In this document: one piece after another, positions 32,365 to 41,398 of the stretch
Numbering within the stretch: position 1 is the stretch's first letter
How the letters are laid out: each line of letters begins with the position of its first letter
Source of the DNA: Nannocystis sp. RBIL2
GTDB lineage: Bacteria > Myxococcota_A > Polyangia > Nannocystales > Nannocystaceae
Direction of reading: 5' to 3'
DNA length: 64,000 nt
NCBI RefSeq assembly: GCF_026626745.1
Contig: NZ_JAPNJW010000001.1
Location: 2,464,001 to 2,528,000 of the forward strand
Position numbers and translations under genes: made by a program
The notes under the pieces: generated by a model
What the model was told of the DNA's origin: nothing
The model's database searches: none
What the model saw: the letters and a program-made list of their open reading frames with translations, nothing else

Positions 32365-34812
32365 TCAATCGTGGCGGAGCGCCAGCATCGGGTCGATGCG
32401 CGCAGCTCGGCGCGCCGGGATATACGTCGCCAGCAGCCCGACCAGCGCCAGGCCCAGCGCCACCGCGACGTACGTCAGCGGATCGGTCGCGGCGACCTCG
32501 TCGGTCAGCAGCGCCGTCGCCAGGTGGGTCGCCCCGAGCGCCACGATCGCGCCGACCCCCAGGCCGACGCCGACCAGCGTCATCCCCTGGCGGACCACCA
32601 ATGCGACCACCGCCCGCGGCGGGGCGCCGAGCGCCATGCGTACGCCGAGCTCGCGGGTCCGCTGCGCCACCGCGCTGGCCATCACCGCGTACATCCCGAT
32701 CGCCGCGAGCAGCAGCGCGACCCCGGCGAACATCGCCAGCAGCTTCGCCGCCAGCTGACGCGGCTTCATCGACCGCTCCAGCCCGCGCGCCAGTGGTTCG
32801 ACGCCGATCGTCGGATCGTGCCCGTCGACCGAGGCGATCGCCTCGCGGATCTGCGGGGCCAGCGGCTGCGGGTCGCTGTCCCCGCGGATGAGCATGTACA
32901 TCAGGAGGCCGACGCCCAGCGACTGGACGGGCAGCTGCTGGTACGAATAATACATCTGGTACGGCGTGCGATCGGGCGTGTCGAGGCCCTCCTGCTTGAT
33001 GTGACCGACGACCCCGATGACCTCCACGCTCGGCTGCCCGCTCAATCGGTCCTGCAGGTGCTTGCCGACCGGGTCCTCCCCCGGGAAGAATTTTTCGGCG
33101 AGCTGCTTGTCGATGACGACGACCGTCGGACCGGTCGCGTCCTGCGGCCCGAACGTGCGCCCCGCCAGCAGCGGGATCCGGACCAGCTCGAGGAAGCCGA
33201 CGTCGACGCGGTGCAGCGTCGCCATCTTCGCGTTGTCCGGCGTGCGGCTGACGCCGAACGGATAGACGGTGTCGTATTCGCTGCCGATGTAGCCCGGCAG
33301 CCCCGAGCACAGGGACACCTGAGAGATCCCCGGGATCGCGGCCACGCGGCGCTGGACCTCGTCGAAGACCTGGCGGATGTCGGCGGGCGTCTTGTAACGC
33401 TCCGGCGACAGCGAGACCATGGCGCCGACCACGTTGTTTGGGTCGAACCCCGGGTCGGATCGCTGGATCGCGCTCAGGCTGCGCGTCGCCAGCACGGCGC
33501 CGACCGACAGCACCAGCGCCAGCGCGACCTCGACGACCACCAGCAGGTCGCGCGCGCGCAGGTGCTGGCTGCCGGCCGACGCGTGGTGGTCGGCGTTCTT
33601 GAGCACCTGCGCCAGCTCCTCGCGCGACGCGAACAACGCCGGCGCCACCCCGAACAGGATCCCCGTGCCGAGCGCTACCACCAGAGTGAAGGCCAGCACC
33701 TGGCGATCGATCTCGATCGCCCCGTTCAGCGCGAAGATGAAGTCGAACGGCATCGAGACGCGGATCAGGTCGACGCCCCACACCGCGACCAGCAGCCCGA
33801 GCCCGCCGGCGACCAGCGCGAGCAGGACGCTCTCGACCAGCATCTGCCCGACCAGCCGCATGCGACCGGCGCCCAGCGCCGCGCGGATGCTCAGCTCGCG
33901 TCGGCGTGCCATCGCCCGCTCGAGCGTCAAGTTGGCCACGTTGGCGGCGGCGATCAGGAGCACGCAGCCGACCGCGCCGACCAGCAGCAGCAGCGTCGTG
34001 CGGTAGTCGCGGACCAGCTCGCTCTGGAACGGCAGTACCTGCGGCCGGCTGGCGCCGAACAGCTCCGGGTAGTCGCGCTGCAGGCCCTCGCCGATCGCCT
34101 CGAAGTCGGCCTGGACCTGCGCCAGAGTGGTGCCCGGCTTCATGCGGCCGACCGTGTACGACTGGCTGCGAGCGGCGCGGTCCTTGAACAGGGTCTCGTC
34201 GGCGCGGGTGCCGATCGGGACGGCCGCGTGGAACGGGAAGAACGCCCGGTGCTCGGGCGGCAGCACGCCGACGACCGTCCACGGCTTGCCGTCGAGGATC
34301 AGCTCGCGGCCGACGATCGCCGGGTCGGCGGCGAAGCGGCGGGTCCAGTACGCGTGGCTGAGCAGCAGCGAGCGCGGCCCGTGCGGCAGGTCCTCTTCGG
34401 GCAGGAAGAGGCGCCCGAGGATCGGCTCGACCCCCAGCATCGCCAGGTAATCGTGCGACTGCATCTCGACCAGCAGCTTCTCCACCTCCCCGTCGCCGGC
34501 GCCGGTCGTGCTCACCAGGTCGTAGCCGGTCGTGCCGAGCCCCGAGAGCGTGCTGTTGCGCGCGCGGTAGTCGAGGAAGTTCTGGTACGGCACCGCCATC
34601 CGCTCGAACTCCGGCCGGTTCTCCAACACGACGACCAGCTCCTCCGGCTCGTCGTACGGCAGCGGCCGCAGCAGCATCAGGTTGATCGCGCTGAAGATCG
34701 CAGTGTTCGCGCCGATCGCGAATGCCAGCATCAGGACCGACACGAGCGTGTAGCCCGGGGTCTTGACCAGCATCCGCAGCGCGAATCGCACGTCATGGAA
34801 CAGGCTGCGCAT
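32365..34812 (-). CDS. ABC transporter permease, FtsX/MacB (ADOP) type
   Basis: 815 residues. N-terminal MacB-like segment (FALRMLVKTPGYTLVSVLML, then FAIGANTAIFSAINLMLLRPLPY), a large periplasmic domain, three-helix FtsX core, a second periplasmic domain (YVIPRGDSD-like LMYMLIRGDSDPQPL) and a second FtsX core ending RMALGAPPRAVVALV and AARIDPMLALRHD. This duplicated layout is that of acidobacterial-type duplicated orphan permeases. It works with the adjacent ATPase, whose gene end overlaps its start by 20 bp, as an efflux or lipoprotein-release pump of the inner membrane. Substrate unknown. Confidence 0.9.
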   Translation of the reverse strand: MRSLFHDVRFALRMLVKTPGYTLVSVLMLAFAIGANTAIFSAINLMLLRPLPYDEPEELVVVLENRPEFERMAVPYQNFLDYRARNSTLSGLGTTGYDLVSTTGAGDGEVEKLLVEMQSHDYLAMLGVEPILGRLFLPEEDLPHGPRSLLLSHAYWTRRFAADPAIVGRELILDGKPWTVVGVLPPEHRAFFPFHAAVPIGTRADETLFKDRAARSQSYTVGRMKPGTTLAQVQADFEAIGEGLQRDYPELFGASRPQVLPFQSELVRDYRTTLLLLVGAVGCVLLIAAANVANLTLERAMARRRELSIRAALGAGRMRLVGQMLVESVLLALVAGGLGLLVAVWGVDLIRVSMPFDFIFALNGAIEIDRQVLAFTLVVALGTGILFGVAPALFASREELAQVLKNADHHASAGSQHLRARDLLVVVEVALALVLSVGAVLATRSLSAIQRSDPGFDPNNVVGAMVSLSPERYKTPADIRQVFDEVQRRVAAIPGISQVSLCSGLPGYIGSEYDTVYPFGVSRTPDNAKMATLHRVDVGFLELVRIPLLAGRTFGPQDATGPTVVVIDKQLAEKFFPGEDPVGKHLQDRLSGQPSVEVIGVVGHIKQEGLDTPDRTPYQMYYSYQQLPVQSLGVGLLMYMLIRGDSDPQPLAPQIREAIASVDGHDPTIGVEPLARGLERSMKPRQLAAKLLAMFAGVALLLAAIGMYAVMASAVAQRTRELGVRMALGAPPRAVVALVVRQGMTLVGVGLGVGAIVALGATHLATALLTDEVAATDPLTYVAVALGLALVGLLATYIPARRAARIDPMLALRHD

Positions 34813-35503
34813 GGTGGCTCTCCTCGACGATTCGGCCGTCGAACAGGTGGATCGTCCGCTGTGCCTGGCGGGCGTACTCGGGGTTGTGGGTGACCATCAC
34901 GATCGTCGTGCCGGACCGGTGCAGCTCGTGCAGCAGCCCCATCACTGCGTCGCCGTTGCACGAGTCGAGGTTGCCGGTCGGCTCGTCGGCCAGCAGCAGC
35001 AGCGGCTCGCCGGCCACCGCGCGGGCGACCGCGACGCGCTGCTGCTGGCCGCCCGAAAGCTGAGCCGGCAGGTGGCGCGCGCGGTGGGCCATGCCGACCC
35101 GCGCGAGCGCGGACTCGACCCGTCGGCGCCGCTCGCCCGCCGGCATGCCCCGGTAGGTCAGCGGCAGCTCGATGTTCTCGGCGACGGTCAGGTCGCCGAT
35201 CAGGTTGAAGCTCTGGAACACGAAGCCGATCTGCTCGTTGCGCACGCGGGCGCGCTGCACCGCGGACAGGCTCGACACCCGTCGGTCGCCCAGCAGATAG
35301 GTCCCGGCCGTCGGCGTGTCGAGCAGGCCGATCAGCGACAGCAGGGTCGTCTTGCCGGAGCCCGACGGTCCGGCGATGCACACGTACTGCCCGCGCGGGA
35401 TCTCGAACTCGACGTCCGCGACCGCGTGGGTCTCGACCTCGTCGGTGTGAAACACCTTCTTGACGCCCTCGAGCCGGATGATCGGCGCGTTCGACCCTAT
35501 CAT
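34793..35503 (-). CDS. ABC transporter ATP-binding protein, MacB/LolD type
   Basis: 236 residues from ATG 35503; the open frame continues far upstream but without conserved sequence. Walker A is GPSGSGKTTLL, Q-loop FVFQSFNLIGDLT, signature LSGGQQQRVAVARA, Walker B LLLLADEPTGNLD, H-loop MVTHNPEYA. The insert EIPRGQYVCI and length fit the MacB/LolD/FtsE subclass that pairs with FtsX-type permeases. The coding region overlaps the permease gene by 20 bp, so the two make one transporter. Confidence 0.93.
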   Translation of the reverse strand: MIGSNAPIIRLEGVKKVFHTDEVETHAVADVEFEIPRGQYVCIAGPSGSGKTTLLSLIGLLDTPTAGTYLLGDRRVSSLSAVQRARVRNEQIGFVFQSFNLIGDLTVAENIELPLTYRGMPAGERRRRVESALARVGMAHRARHLPAQLSGGQQQRVAVARAVAGEPLLLLADEPTGNLDSCNGDAVMGLLHELHRSGTTIVMVTHNPEYARQAQRTIHLFDGRIVEESHHAQPVP

Positions 35504-36066
35504 GACGACCTGCTCCCCTGAGGTGATTCGGGCCCGCTCCGGTCGGCCCGCCTCCCCGGGGTCCCGACGCGCGTCGCCCACGTGCCGAGGGCCGCAAGGA
35601 CCGCGCTCTCGTGACGACCGGGCGACCTGTGACGCATGCGGGGGAGGTCCACGGAGGAGTGGGCGGGGAACGGGTCGGGGCCCGGGGCGGGGGCTCTCTG
35701 CTGCAGTGTCGCGGCGGCCCCGGACCCTACAGGCCGACGTCGCTTTTTTTCGCGGCCGGCCCGGCCAGGGCGGGAGCGCGAACATGACCTCGACGATCCA
35801 GCCAAGCCGAAATCGATCGCCACGGACAGCTTCCTCGTCGGGCACTGTGCCAGCTCGTGCCGGCACGGTGCCAGCCCGCGCCGACGAGCGGCGGGCGCCC
35901 ACACCACCAGGCACGCGTCCGCCTGCGCCCCGCGACCGCCCGGACGCGAGCATCGAGGATGGCATGGAACTTGGAAGACCCGAGACCGACGCTCGCGCCG
36001 CGTCGATGCCAGTAGGCCGGAGGGTGGCGCAGCGAATCTGCGGAGAGCTACGAAGGAGAATCGGTC
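35504..36066. other. Intergenic region with T-tract/GGCCGGCC element and GTGCC repeats
   Basis: 563 bp between divergent genes. It contains CGCTTTTTTTCGCGGCCGG (35741-35759) continuing CCCGGCC, similar to the element at 12761-12790. It also holds a compound GGCACTGTGCC/GGCACGGTGCC repeat around 35838-35872. No gene is convincing, although the minus-strand frame stays open. An AGGAGA ribosome site precedes the lipoprotein start at 36067. Confidence 0.4.
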
Positions 36067-36741
36067 ATGACATTTGTTTATCAGGGGATCGCGCGAATCA
36101 TCATGGCGGGCCTGGGATGCGCCGCGATCATCACTGCATGCGGCGAGGCGGACGGCGACTCGAGCGCGTCCGAGGCCAGCCCCGACAGCGAGGGCTCCAC
36201 CGCCAGCGGCAGCCCCACCACGAGCGAACCGGACAGCACCAGCGGGACCGGCGACCCCGACGCACCGGAGGACCCGACCGGCGGCCCGACGGCGACCGGC
36301 AGCACGAGCGACCCGGCAAGCACCACGGGCACCAGCGGGACCGGAGATCCGGTCGACACCACCGCCGACACCACCGGCACCAGCGGGACCGGTGACACGA
36401 CGGACACGACGGAGAGCACCACGAGCAGCACGACCGGCGACGAGGACACCGAGGACGGCCCCTGCGCCGATCTGGCGGCGCTGCAGACGATCGCCGCGGA
36501 GAAAGGCGGGCAAGCGCAGTGCCCGGGCTGGACCGGCATCATGACCTTCTCCGGCGATTGCCCCGAGCCCGACCAGGGCTGGCACGCGGAGAAGGTGTTC
36601 CCGGGCGCGATGGGAGAGTTCGGCAAGTATTGTTATTACCAGTGGATCGACGGCCAGAACAGCGAATGGGACCTGTGCGGCCTCCCGCCGGACGGCGTGC
36701 GCGCGTCGTCGGAGTGGCTGGGTCCGGACTGCAACTTCTGA
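36067..36741 (+). CDS. Lipoprotein with Ser/Thr/Gly-rich linker and small Cys domain
   Basis: 224 residues, ATG 36067 after AGGAGA. The signal peptide MTFVYQGIARIIMAGLGCA runs to a lipobox ending ITACG. A ~105-residue linker of Ser, Thr, Gly, Asp and Pro (GTGDTTDTTESTTSSTTG) follows. The C-terminal ~85 residues form a compact domain with four or more Cys (EDGPCADLA, QCPGWTG, FSGDCPEPD, YCYYQWIDG, PDCNF). The design matches the 61003 and 47022 lipoproteins here. It probably displays the small domain away from the outer membrane. Function unknown. Confidence 0.75.
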   Translation: MTFVYQGIARIIMAGLGCAAIITACGEADGDSSASEASPDSEGSTASGSPTTSEPDSTSGTGDPDAPEDPTGGPTATGSTSDPASTTGTSGTGDPVDTTADTTGTSGTGDTTDTTESTTSSTTGDEDTEDGPCADLAALQTIAAEKGGQAQCPGWTGIMTFSGDCPEPDQGWHAEKVFPGAMGEFGKYCYYQWIDGQNSEWDLCGLPPDGVRASSEWLGPDCNF

Positions 36742-36767
36742 TCGGCCCGCGGATCCACCGCTCCGGT

Positions 36768-37247
36768 TCAAATTGGACGGGCGCGCTGGTGCTCGCGAAC
36801 GTGCGTACGCGGCGGGGGCAGCGACCCGGTGACGCCGGTCGGCACGAACCCGTTGCGGGCGTAGAGGGCGATCGCCGCGGCGTTGGCGTCACCGACGTCG
36901 AGCACGAGCCGGCGCAGTCCCTCCGCGCGGGCCCAGGCGACGACTGCATCGACCAGCGCATCGCCCACGCCGCGCCCGCGGGCAGCCGGCGCGACCCACA
37001 TCGACAGGAGCTCGCCGGTGTCGGGCTCGACCTCGTGGCGCGCCGCGCGGACCATGCCGGCGTCGCCTCCCTCGACGACCGCGACGAAGGTCGCCAACTC
37101 GACGAGCTGCCGCCGCCAGTCGTCTGCGGGACGGACGGCCGCCTCGGCCAGGGTGCCGCCGAAAGCGTCGGGCGCGTCGCCCAGCGCCGCCAGGCGCACC
37201 GCTCGCAGCCGCTCCCCCTCGTGCGCCCCGAGCCGAACGATCTTCAT
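36768..37247 (-). CDS. GNAT-family N-acetyltransferase
   Basis: 159 residues from ATG 37247 (MKIVRLGAHEGERLRAVRL). Acetyl-CoA binding loop in strand 4/helix 3: LLSMWVAPAARGRGVGDALV, with the R/Q-x-x-G-x-G/A pattern. Further GNAT landmarks are RRLVLDVGDANAAAIALY and YARNGFVPTG. It would acetylate an amine of a small molecule or protein in the cytoplasm; the acceptor is unknown. It is divergent from the AraC regulator, 121 bp apart, so it may be one of that regulator's targets. Confidence 0.88.
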   Translation of the reverse strand: MKIVRLGAHEGERLRAVRLAALGDAPDAFGGTLAEAAVRPADDWRRQLVELATFVAVVEGGDAGMVRAARHEVEPDTGELLSMWVAPAARGRGVGDALVDAVVAWARAEGLRRLVLDVGDANAAAIALYARNGFVPTGVTGSLPPPRTHVREHQRARPI

Positions 37248-37368
37248 CTCGCTCACGGTATCAGCGCGGCCGGGACGGCGCCAACCCGGCGCGCGCCGCA
37301 CGAGTCCGCGCCCGCTCGTCTCCCGCCATTTCCGTCGCGGCGCGACATCGGGTAACACTCGTCGCTCC

Positions 37369-38271
37369 GTGCCTCGCCCTCCCCCGCGGCGGCCTCCGCA
37401 GGTCATCACCCTCGACGGGATGGGCGCGGGCGACATGCGCCTCCACGTCACCCGCGTCCCGAGCGGACCGCCGCCGCCGACCGGTCCGCTCGTCTCGACC
37501 TTCTTCACGATCTTCGTGTTCACGGCGGGCAGCGGCCGAGGGCGACACCTCGAGACGGTCGATCTGCGCGCCGGCGACGTCCACCTCGTCCCGGAAGGCG
37601 TGGAGCACCAGCCGCTCGAGATCGGCGATCTCGCGGGCTGGATCGTCAGCGTCGATCCGCTGCTGCTCCGCGCCCTCGGGCCGCCGCTGGGGCCGGGACA
37701 GCCGCGCATCCGCGGCGAGGCCGGGCCCGTTCCGGCGCGCAGCCTGCTGATCCGCGGATTGCTGCGCCTGCGCCCCGATCCGGCCCGATTGCGGCGAATC
37801 GAGCATTTGGTGAGCGAGATGGACGCGGAGCTGCGCGAGCGCAAGTGGGCCGCGGAGCACGCCGCGCACGCGTGGCTCGTCCTGCTGCTCGCGGAGCTCG
37901 TGCGTGAGCTGCAGGAGCACGCGCCCACTGCCTCGCCGCTGGTCGGTGGGATCGTGCGCGACGCCCTCGCCTTCATCGAGGCGCACTGCCTGGAGCCCCT
38001 CTCGCTGAAGGACGTGGCCTCGGCGGTGGGCCGCACGCCGTCGCACCTGGCCAACGCGATCCGCCAGGAGACGGGGCTGACGGTCAGCGACTGGCTGCGA
38101 GAGCACCGCATGTCGGAGGCGCGCCGGCGCCTGCGCGACACCGACGAGAGCGTCGAGGCTATCGCCAATGCGGTGGGCTACGCCGATGTCACCCACTTCA
38201 TTCGCGTGTTTCGTCGCGCCCACGACATGACGCCGCGCGGCTGGCGAGAGCGACGCCGCGCCGCGCAGTGA
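37369..38271 (+). CDS. AraC-family transcriptional regulator
   Basis: 300 residues from GTG 37369; an ATG at 37420 is an alternative. The N-terminal ~140 residues form a cupin-like sensing domain (VDLRAGDVHLVPEGVEHQPLE). The C-terminal ~100 carry the two helix-turn-helices of AraC: LEPLSLKDVASAVGRTPSHLA and the signature region VEAIANAVGYADVTHFIRVFRR, then MTPRGWRERR. It binds DNA and responds to a small ligand. Divergent from a GNAT gene and just upstream of an FAD monooxygenase; either could be its target. Confidence 0.88.
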   Translation: MPRPPPRRPPQVITLDGMGAGDMRLHVTRVPSGPPPPTGPLVSTFFTIFVFTAGSGRGRHLETVDLRAGDVHLVPEGVEHQPLEIGDLAGWIVSVDPLLLRALGPPLGPGQPRIRGEAGPVPARSLLIRGLLRLRPDPARLRRIEHLVSEMDAELRERKWAAEHAAHAWLVLLLAELVRELQEHAPTASPLVGGIVRDALAFIEAHCLEPLSLKDVASAVGRTPSHLANAIRQETGLTVSDWLREHRMSEARRRLRDTDESVEAIANAVGYADVTHFIRVFRRAHDMTPRGWRERRRAAQ

Positions 38272-38358
38272 CAGGCCCCGCCGGCGACCCCAATCCGCGC
38301 CGATTTCTCCGCCAAGCCGCGCTCTACCGGGGCCGCGGTCGGTCGCTACCCTCGGGCC

Positions 38359-39573
38359 ATGACGAACAGCGCAACGACACGCCGCCCGCGCGTCCTGGTG
38401 GTCGGGCTCGGGATCAGCGGCATCGCCACGGCCCTGCGGCTGCACCGGCTCGGCTGGCAACCTGTGATCATCGAGCGCGCCCCGGGACGGCGCCGCGGCG
38501 GCTACGCGGTGGCCCTGTTCGGCACGGGCGTGGCGTCCGCGAGCCGGCTCGGCGTGCTCGAGGCAGTGGGCAATCGTCTGGGCCCGCCGGTCCAGACGTT
38601 CGAGATCGATCGCAGCGGTCGCAAACGCAAGGGCATGGGCCTGCCCGACCTGCCCGGCGGGCCGCGGCTGGTGCTGCGCGGCGACGTGGAGAACGCGCTC
38701 TACTCGGCGCTGCCGGCGGACGTCGAGGTCCGCTTCGCCACCAGCCCCGTGGCGATCGCCCAGGACGAGCGCGGCGTCGACGTGACGATGCTCGACGCCG
38801 CGACCGGCGCGACCGCGACCGAGCGCTTCGACCTCGTGGTCGGCGCGGACGGCATGCGCTCGACCGTCCGCCGGCTGGTCTTCGGCCCGCACGAACAATT
38901 CCTCCGGCCGATGAATTACATGATCGGCGCCTGCGTGCTCCAAAGGCCCATCGAGGGCCACAGGACCAGCGACGGCCTCGTCCTCGCCGAGGCCGGGCGC
39001 TCGGCGTGGGTGTTCCCGTTCGTGAATCACAACCCCACCGTGCTGTTCTCGTACCGCGTGGACGACGTCGCCGGGCAGTTCCGCCGCCCGGCGATCGATT
39101 CGGTGCGCGCGGCGTTCGCCCCGGAGCCCACCGGACCGGTGCTGCGCCAGCTGTTCGACGATTACGCCGCGGCGGACGAGCGCCTGTTCGATTCGGTCAA
39201 CCAAGTCTGCATGGATCGCTGGCACGAGGGCCGCGTCGTGCTGCTCGGCGACGCTGCGTGGTGCCTGACCCTGTACTCGGGGATGGGCGCTTCCACCGGG
39301 ATGGCGGGCGCCGAGCTGCTCGGCAACCTGCTCGCGCAGCACCCCCACGACCTGCCCCGCGCGCTGAGCGAGTGGGAGGCGAAGCTGCGCCCGTTCACCG
39401 CCAGCCTGCAGCAGACCGCGGCGACGATGCGGCAGCTGTTCACGCCGGCCGGCGAGCTGCAGCGGATCATCCGCGCCACGATCATTCGCCTGAGCAACAG
39501 CCCGGTCGCGCCGGTCCTGCGACGGCTGCTCCGCCCCGGCGCCCTGACGGAGCTCGACATCGTCGCGGCGTGA
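38359..39573 (+). CDS. FAD-dependent monooxygenase (PHBH/TetX-like group A)
   Basis: 404 residues. The dinucleotide-binding motif is VVGLGISGIATALRL, the DG motif is LVVGADGMRSTVRR, and the second FAD motif is GRVVLLGDAAWCLTLYSGMGAS. A C-terminal amphipathic helix follows. The set identifies a group A flavoprotein hydroxylase, which hydroxylates aromatic or polyketide substrates using NAD(P)H and oxygen. It starts 87 bp after the AraC gene on the same strand. The last 28 bp were copied into a downstream tandem duplication (see 39995-40022). Confidence 0.88.
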   Translation: MTNSATTRRPRVLVVGLGISGIATALRLHRLGWQPVIIERAPGRRRGGYAVALFGTGVASASRLGVLEAVGNRLGPPVQTFEIDRSGRKRKGMGLPDLPGGPRLVLRGDVENALYSALPADVEVRFATSPVAIAQDERGVDVTMLDAATGATATERFDLVVGADGMRSTVRRLVFGPHEQFLRPMNYMIGACVLQRPIEGHRTSDGLVLAEAGRSAWVFPFVNHNPTVLFSYRVDDVAGQFRRPAIDSVRAAFAPEPTGPVLRQLFDDYAAADERLFDSVNQVCMDRWHEGRVVLLGDAAWCLTLYSGMGASTGMAGAELLGNLLAQHPHDLPRALSEWEAKLRPFTASLQQTAATMRQLFTPAGELQRIIRATIIRLSNSPVAPVLRRLLRPGALTELDIVAA

Positions 39574-39620
39574 CGCGCGAGGATTGACGGCCCCCCGCGG
39601 GGCCGATACGCTCTCATGCC

Positions 39621-39959
39621 ATGAATGACTCGAGTCGATCGGCGTTCGAGGCGGAGCTGCGGCGGCTCGGATACGGCCAGCTCGATTCGTTCGACTCGGA
39701 TCCCTGCGTCCACCAGGACGCGGACGAGTGCGCGGTCTTCGTGATGCCGACCCGCGAATGCAAGGATGCCGCGACCTATGGACAGCTCGGCTGGCTCGTA
39801 TACGAGGGTTGCCGGGACTGCTGCGAAGCTTGCACCCGGACCTTGAACTGCGGGGGAATGTTCACGCACCTGCGCGTATTCGCCGGCGGGGTGCTGACCG
39901 AGCGCTTCGACGACGACGAGATCCGGCCTGCAGCAGCGCCGGTCGACGACGACGAATGA
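39621..39959 (+). CDS. Small Cys-rich protein, first of a tandem paralogous pair
   Basis: 112 residues beginning MNDSSRSAFEAELRRLGY. No signal peptide, so probably cytoplasmic. Core: CAVFVMPTRECKDAATYGQLGWLVY then GCRDCCEACTRTLNCGGMFTHLRVF and an acidic tail. Four Cys spaced CxxCxxxCxxxxxC are conserved in the neighbour (GCKECSLSCTHVLLCGG), so they likely bind a metal. I recognise no family. Identity with the 40088 gene is high and the upstream 60 bp are shared. Confidence 0.7.
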   Translation: MNDSSRSAFEAELRRLGYGQLDSFDSDPCVHQDADECAVFVMPTRECKDAATYGQLGWLVYEGCRDCCEACTRTLNCGGMFTHLRVFAGGVLTERFDDDEIRPAAAPVDDDE

Positions 39960-40087
39960 CGCCGGTGCCGGCCCCTCCGAGCGACGGCCTCTGGACGGAG
40001 CTCGACATCGTCTCGGCGTGACCGAGCCGCCCGTCGCGCCTTCACGCGCGTTGACGGCGCCCCGCGGCGCCGATACGCTCTCGCGCC

Positions 40088-40453
40088 ATGAATGACTCGA
40101 GTCGTTCGGCGTTCGAGGCGGAGCTGCGGGGGCTCGGATACGACGAGCTCGATTCGTACGACTGGGACCCATGCCCCCACGCGGCCACGGACGGGGGCGC
40201 AGTCTTCGTGATGCCGACCCGCGATTACCGGGACGCCGAGACCTACGGACAGCTCGGCTGGCTCGTGTACGACGGTTGCAAAGAATGCAGCCTGTCGTGC
40301 ACCCACGTGCTGCTGTGCGGCGGCCTGTTCACGCACCTGCGCGTGTTCGTCGGCGGGGTGCTGACCGAGAGCTTCGGCGCCGCCGAGATCCGGCCCGCAG
40401 CAGCGCCGATCGAGAGCGACGACGACCCGCCGGAGGACGAGGACGACGAGTGA
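40088..40453 (+). CDS. Small Cys-rich protein, second of a tandem paralogous pair
   Basis: 121 residues, starting with the same 14 residues as its neighbour (MNDSSRSAFEAELR). Same core (AVFVMPTRDYRDAETYGQLGWLVYDG) and the same CxxCxxxCxxxxxC cluster. It has lost three other Cys of the first copy, which points to the shared four as the functional ones. The tail is more acidic (ESDDDPPEDEDDE). Function unknown; possibly a metal-binding or redox regulator. It converges on the GIY-YIG gene with a 10-bp gap. Confidence 0.7.
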   Translation: MNDSSRSAFEAELRGLGYDELDSYDWDPCPHAATDGGAVFVMPTRDYRDAETYGQLGWLVYDGCKECSLSCTHVLLCGGLFTHLRVFVGGVLTESFGAAEIRPAAAPIESDDDPPEDEDDE

Positions 40454-40463
40454 CCTCGCCCGC

Positions 40464-40850
40464 TCAGGCGTCGCGGATCCGGGTGTGGACATTGTAGCCG
40501 GCCTCACCGAACGGCGAGGTCCGCTCGATCCACACCTGCTCCAGCAGCCACAGCTCGTCCTCGTGCGGACCCGCCTCCTCGTCCTGCGGCGTCACCACCT
40601 CGGCGATCGTGAATTCGAACGCCTCGGGCCCGAGGCGCCGCCAGTCCTCCTGCAGCGCGCGAATCGGATGGGCTCCGATCGCCAGCGCGAAGCGGTGGCG
40701 ATTCAGCGGACCGTGCAGGTTCATGCTGCTGCCGAGCAGCAGCTTGCCGCTGACGGTGTTGCGAATGACATAGATGCCGGCGCGCCGCGGCTGCTCGCGG
40801 TACTCTCGCTTCTGCTCGGCGCGGGTCCGGGTCGGCGTGGAAGAGCTCAT
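40464..40850 (-). CDS. GIY-YIG nuclease-family protein
   Basis: 128 residues. GIYVIRNTVSGKLLLGSSMNLHGPLNRHRF carries the GIY half followed by LLG in place of the YIG triad, then the helix Arg region. ALQEDWRRLGPEAFEFTIAEVV and EDELWLLEQVWIE supply the later helices and a candidate Glu. It is a small single-domain member, as found beside DUF2239 genes in several proteobacteria and myxobacteria. DNA cleavage is possible but the altered YIG motif leaves activity open. The ATG lies in the stop of the upstream DUF2239 gene (ATGA). Confidence 0.75.
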   Translation of the reverse strand: MSSSTPTRTRAEQKREYREQPRRAGIYVIRNTVSGKLLLGSSMNLHGPLNRHRFALAIGAHPIRALQEDWRRLGPEAFEFTIAEVVTPQDEEAGPHEDELWLLEQVWIERTSPFGEAGYNVHTRIRDA

Positions 40851-41392
40851 GGTTCGTCTCCTTTGGGGAACGCGCCCTCGACCATGCGCGCCAGGTGCTC
40901 GCGGATGTCCGCGGGCCAGCGGCGGATCTGCTGCGCGAAGCGCTTCGAGTCGCGCGCGAACAGGGCGCGCGCGGCCTCCTCGTAATGGGGAAGATCGCCG
41001 GCGAGCGCGGTCATCACCCGGTGCGCGGCTTCTCGCGCCAGCCGGGTCCGCTCCTCGTCCGGGTCGCGCCGGATCGCCTCCTCGACGAGGCGGCGCAGCG
41101 CCGCCGAGATCCCGCTCGGCTGCCGCTCGAGCCATTCCCAGTGCCGCGGCAGCAGCGAGACCTCGCGCGAGACGACGCCGAGCTTCGGGCGACCCGGACC
41201 GGCGCGCACCGGCGGCTCCTCGGCGGCCAGCCTGGCGTCGAGCTCGACCTGGTGCCCGCTGGCGTCGTCGAACACGAGGACGGGCCCGTCGCACGGGCCG
41301 ACCTCGCCGAGGCGCCGCAGCACCTCCCGGGCGCTGCCGGAGGCGAGCCGGCGAACGCCGGTAAAGGCGGTGTAGGTGCGCTCCGAGGTCAC
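40847..41392 (-). CDS. DUF2239-family protein
   Basis: 181 residues from GTG 41392. The family landmarks are YTAFTGVRRLASGSAREVL, PVLVFDDASGHQVELD, GRPKLGVVSREVSLLPRHWEWL and ALRRLVEEAIR, then a basic helical C-terminus (ARDSKRFAQQIRRWP). DUF2239 proteins have no known activity; the basic helices suggest nucleic-acid binding. A TTGACC/TATTAT promoter places the transcript start at or next to the GTG, so the mRNA is probably leaderless. It overlaps the GIY-YIG gene by 4 bp (ATGA), so the two are co-translated. Confidence 0.8.
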   Translation of the reverse strand: MTSERTYTAFTGVRRLASGSAREVLRRLGEVGPCDGPVLVFDDASGHQVELDARLAAEEPPVRAGPGRPKLGVVSREVSLLPRHWEWLERQPSGISAALRRLVEEAIRRDPDEERTRLAREAAHRVMTALAGDLPHYEEAARALFARDSKRFAQQIRRWPADIREHLARMVEGAFPKGDEP

Positions 41393-41398
41393 GCGGGG

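Larger units (their letters stand above)
39547..40453. repeat. Diverged tandem duplication including a monooxygenase gene tail
   Basis: The last bases of the monooxygenase, ACGGAGCTCGACATCGTC..CGGCGTGAC (39547-39574), recur at 39995-40022 with one difference in 28. Each copy is followed by the promoter-like CGATACGCTCTC and a paralogous small gene. The duplicated unit is therefore the 3' tail of the oxygenase plus the first small gene, about 450 bp, with 19 extra bases in the second copy's spacer. Confidence 0.85.

Noticed and set aside
35504..35965. N-terminal extension of the ABC ATPase
   Set aside because: The frame is open but the sequence is low-complexity Arg/Pro; the conserved domain begins right after ATG 35503.
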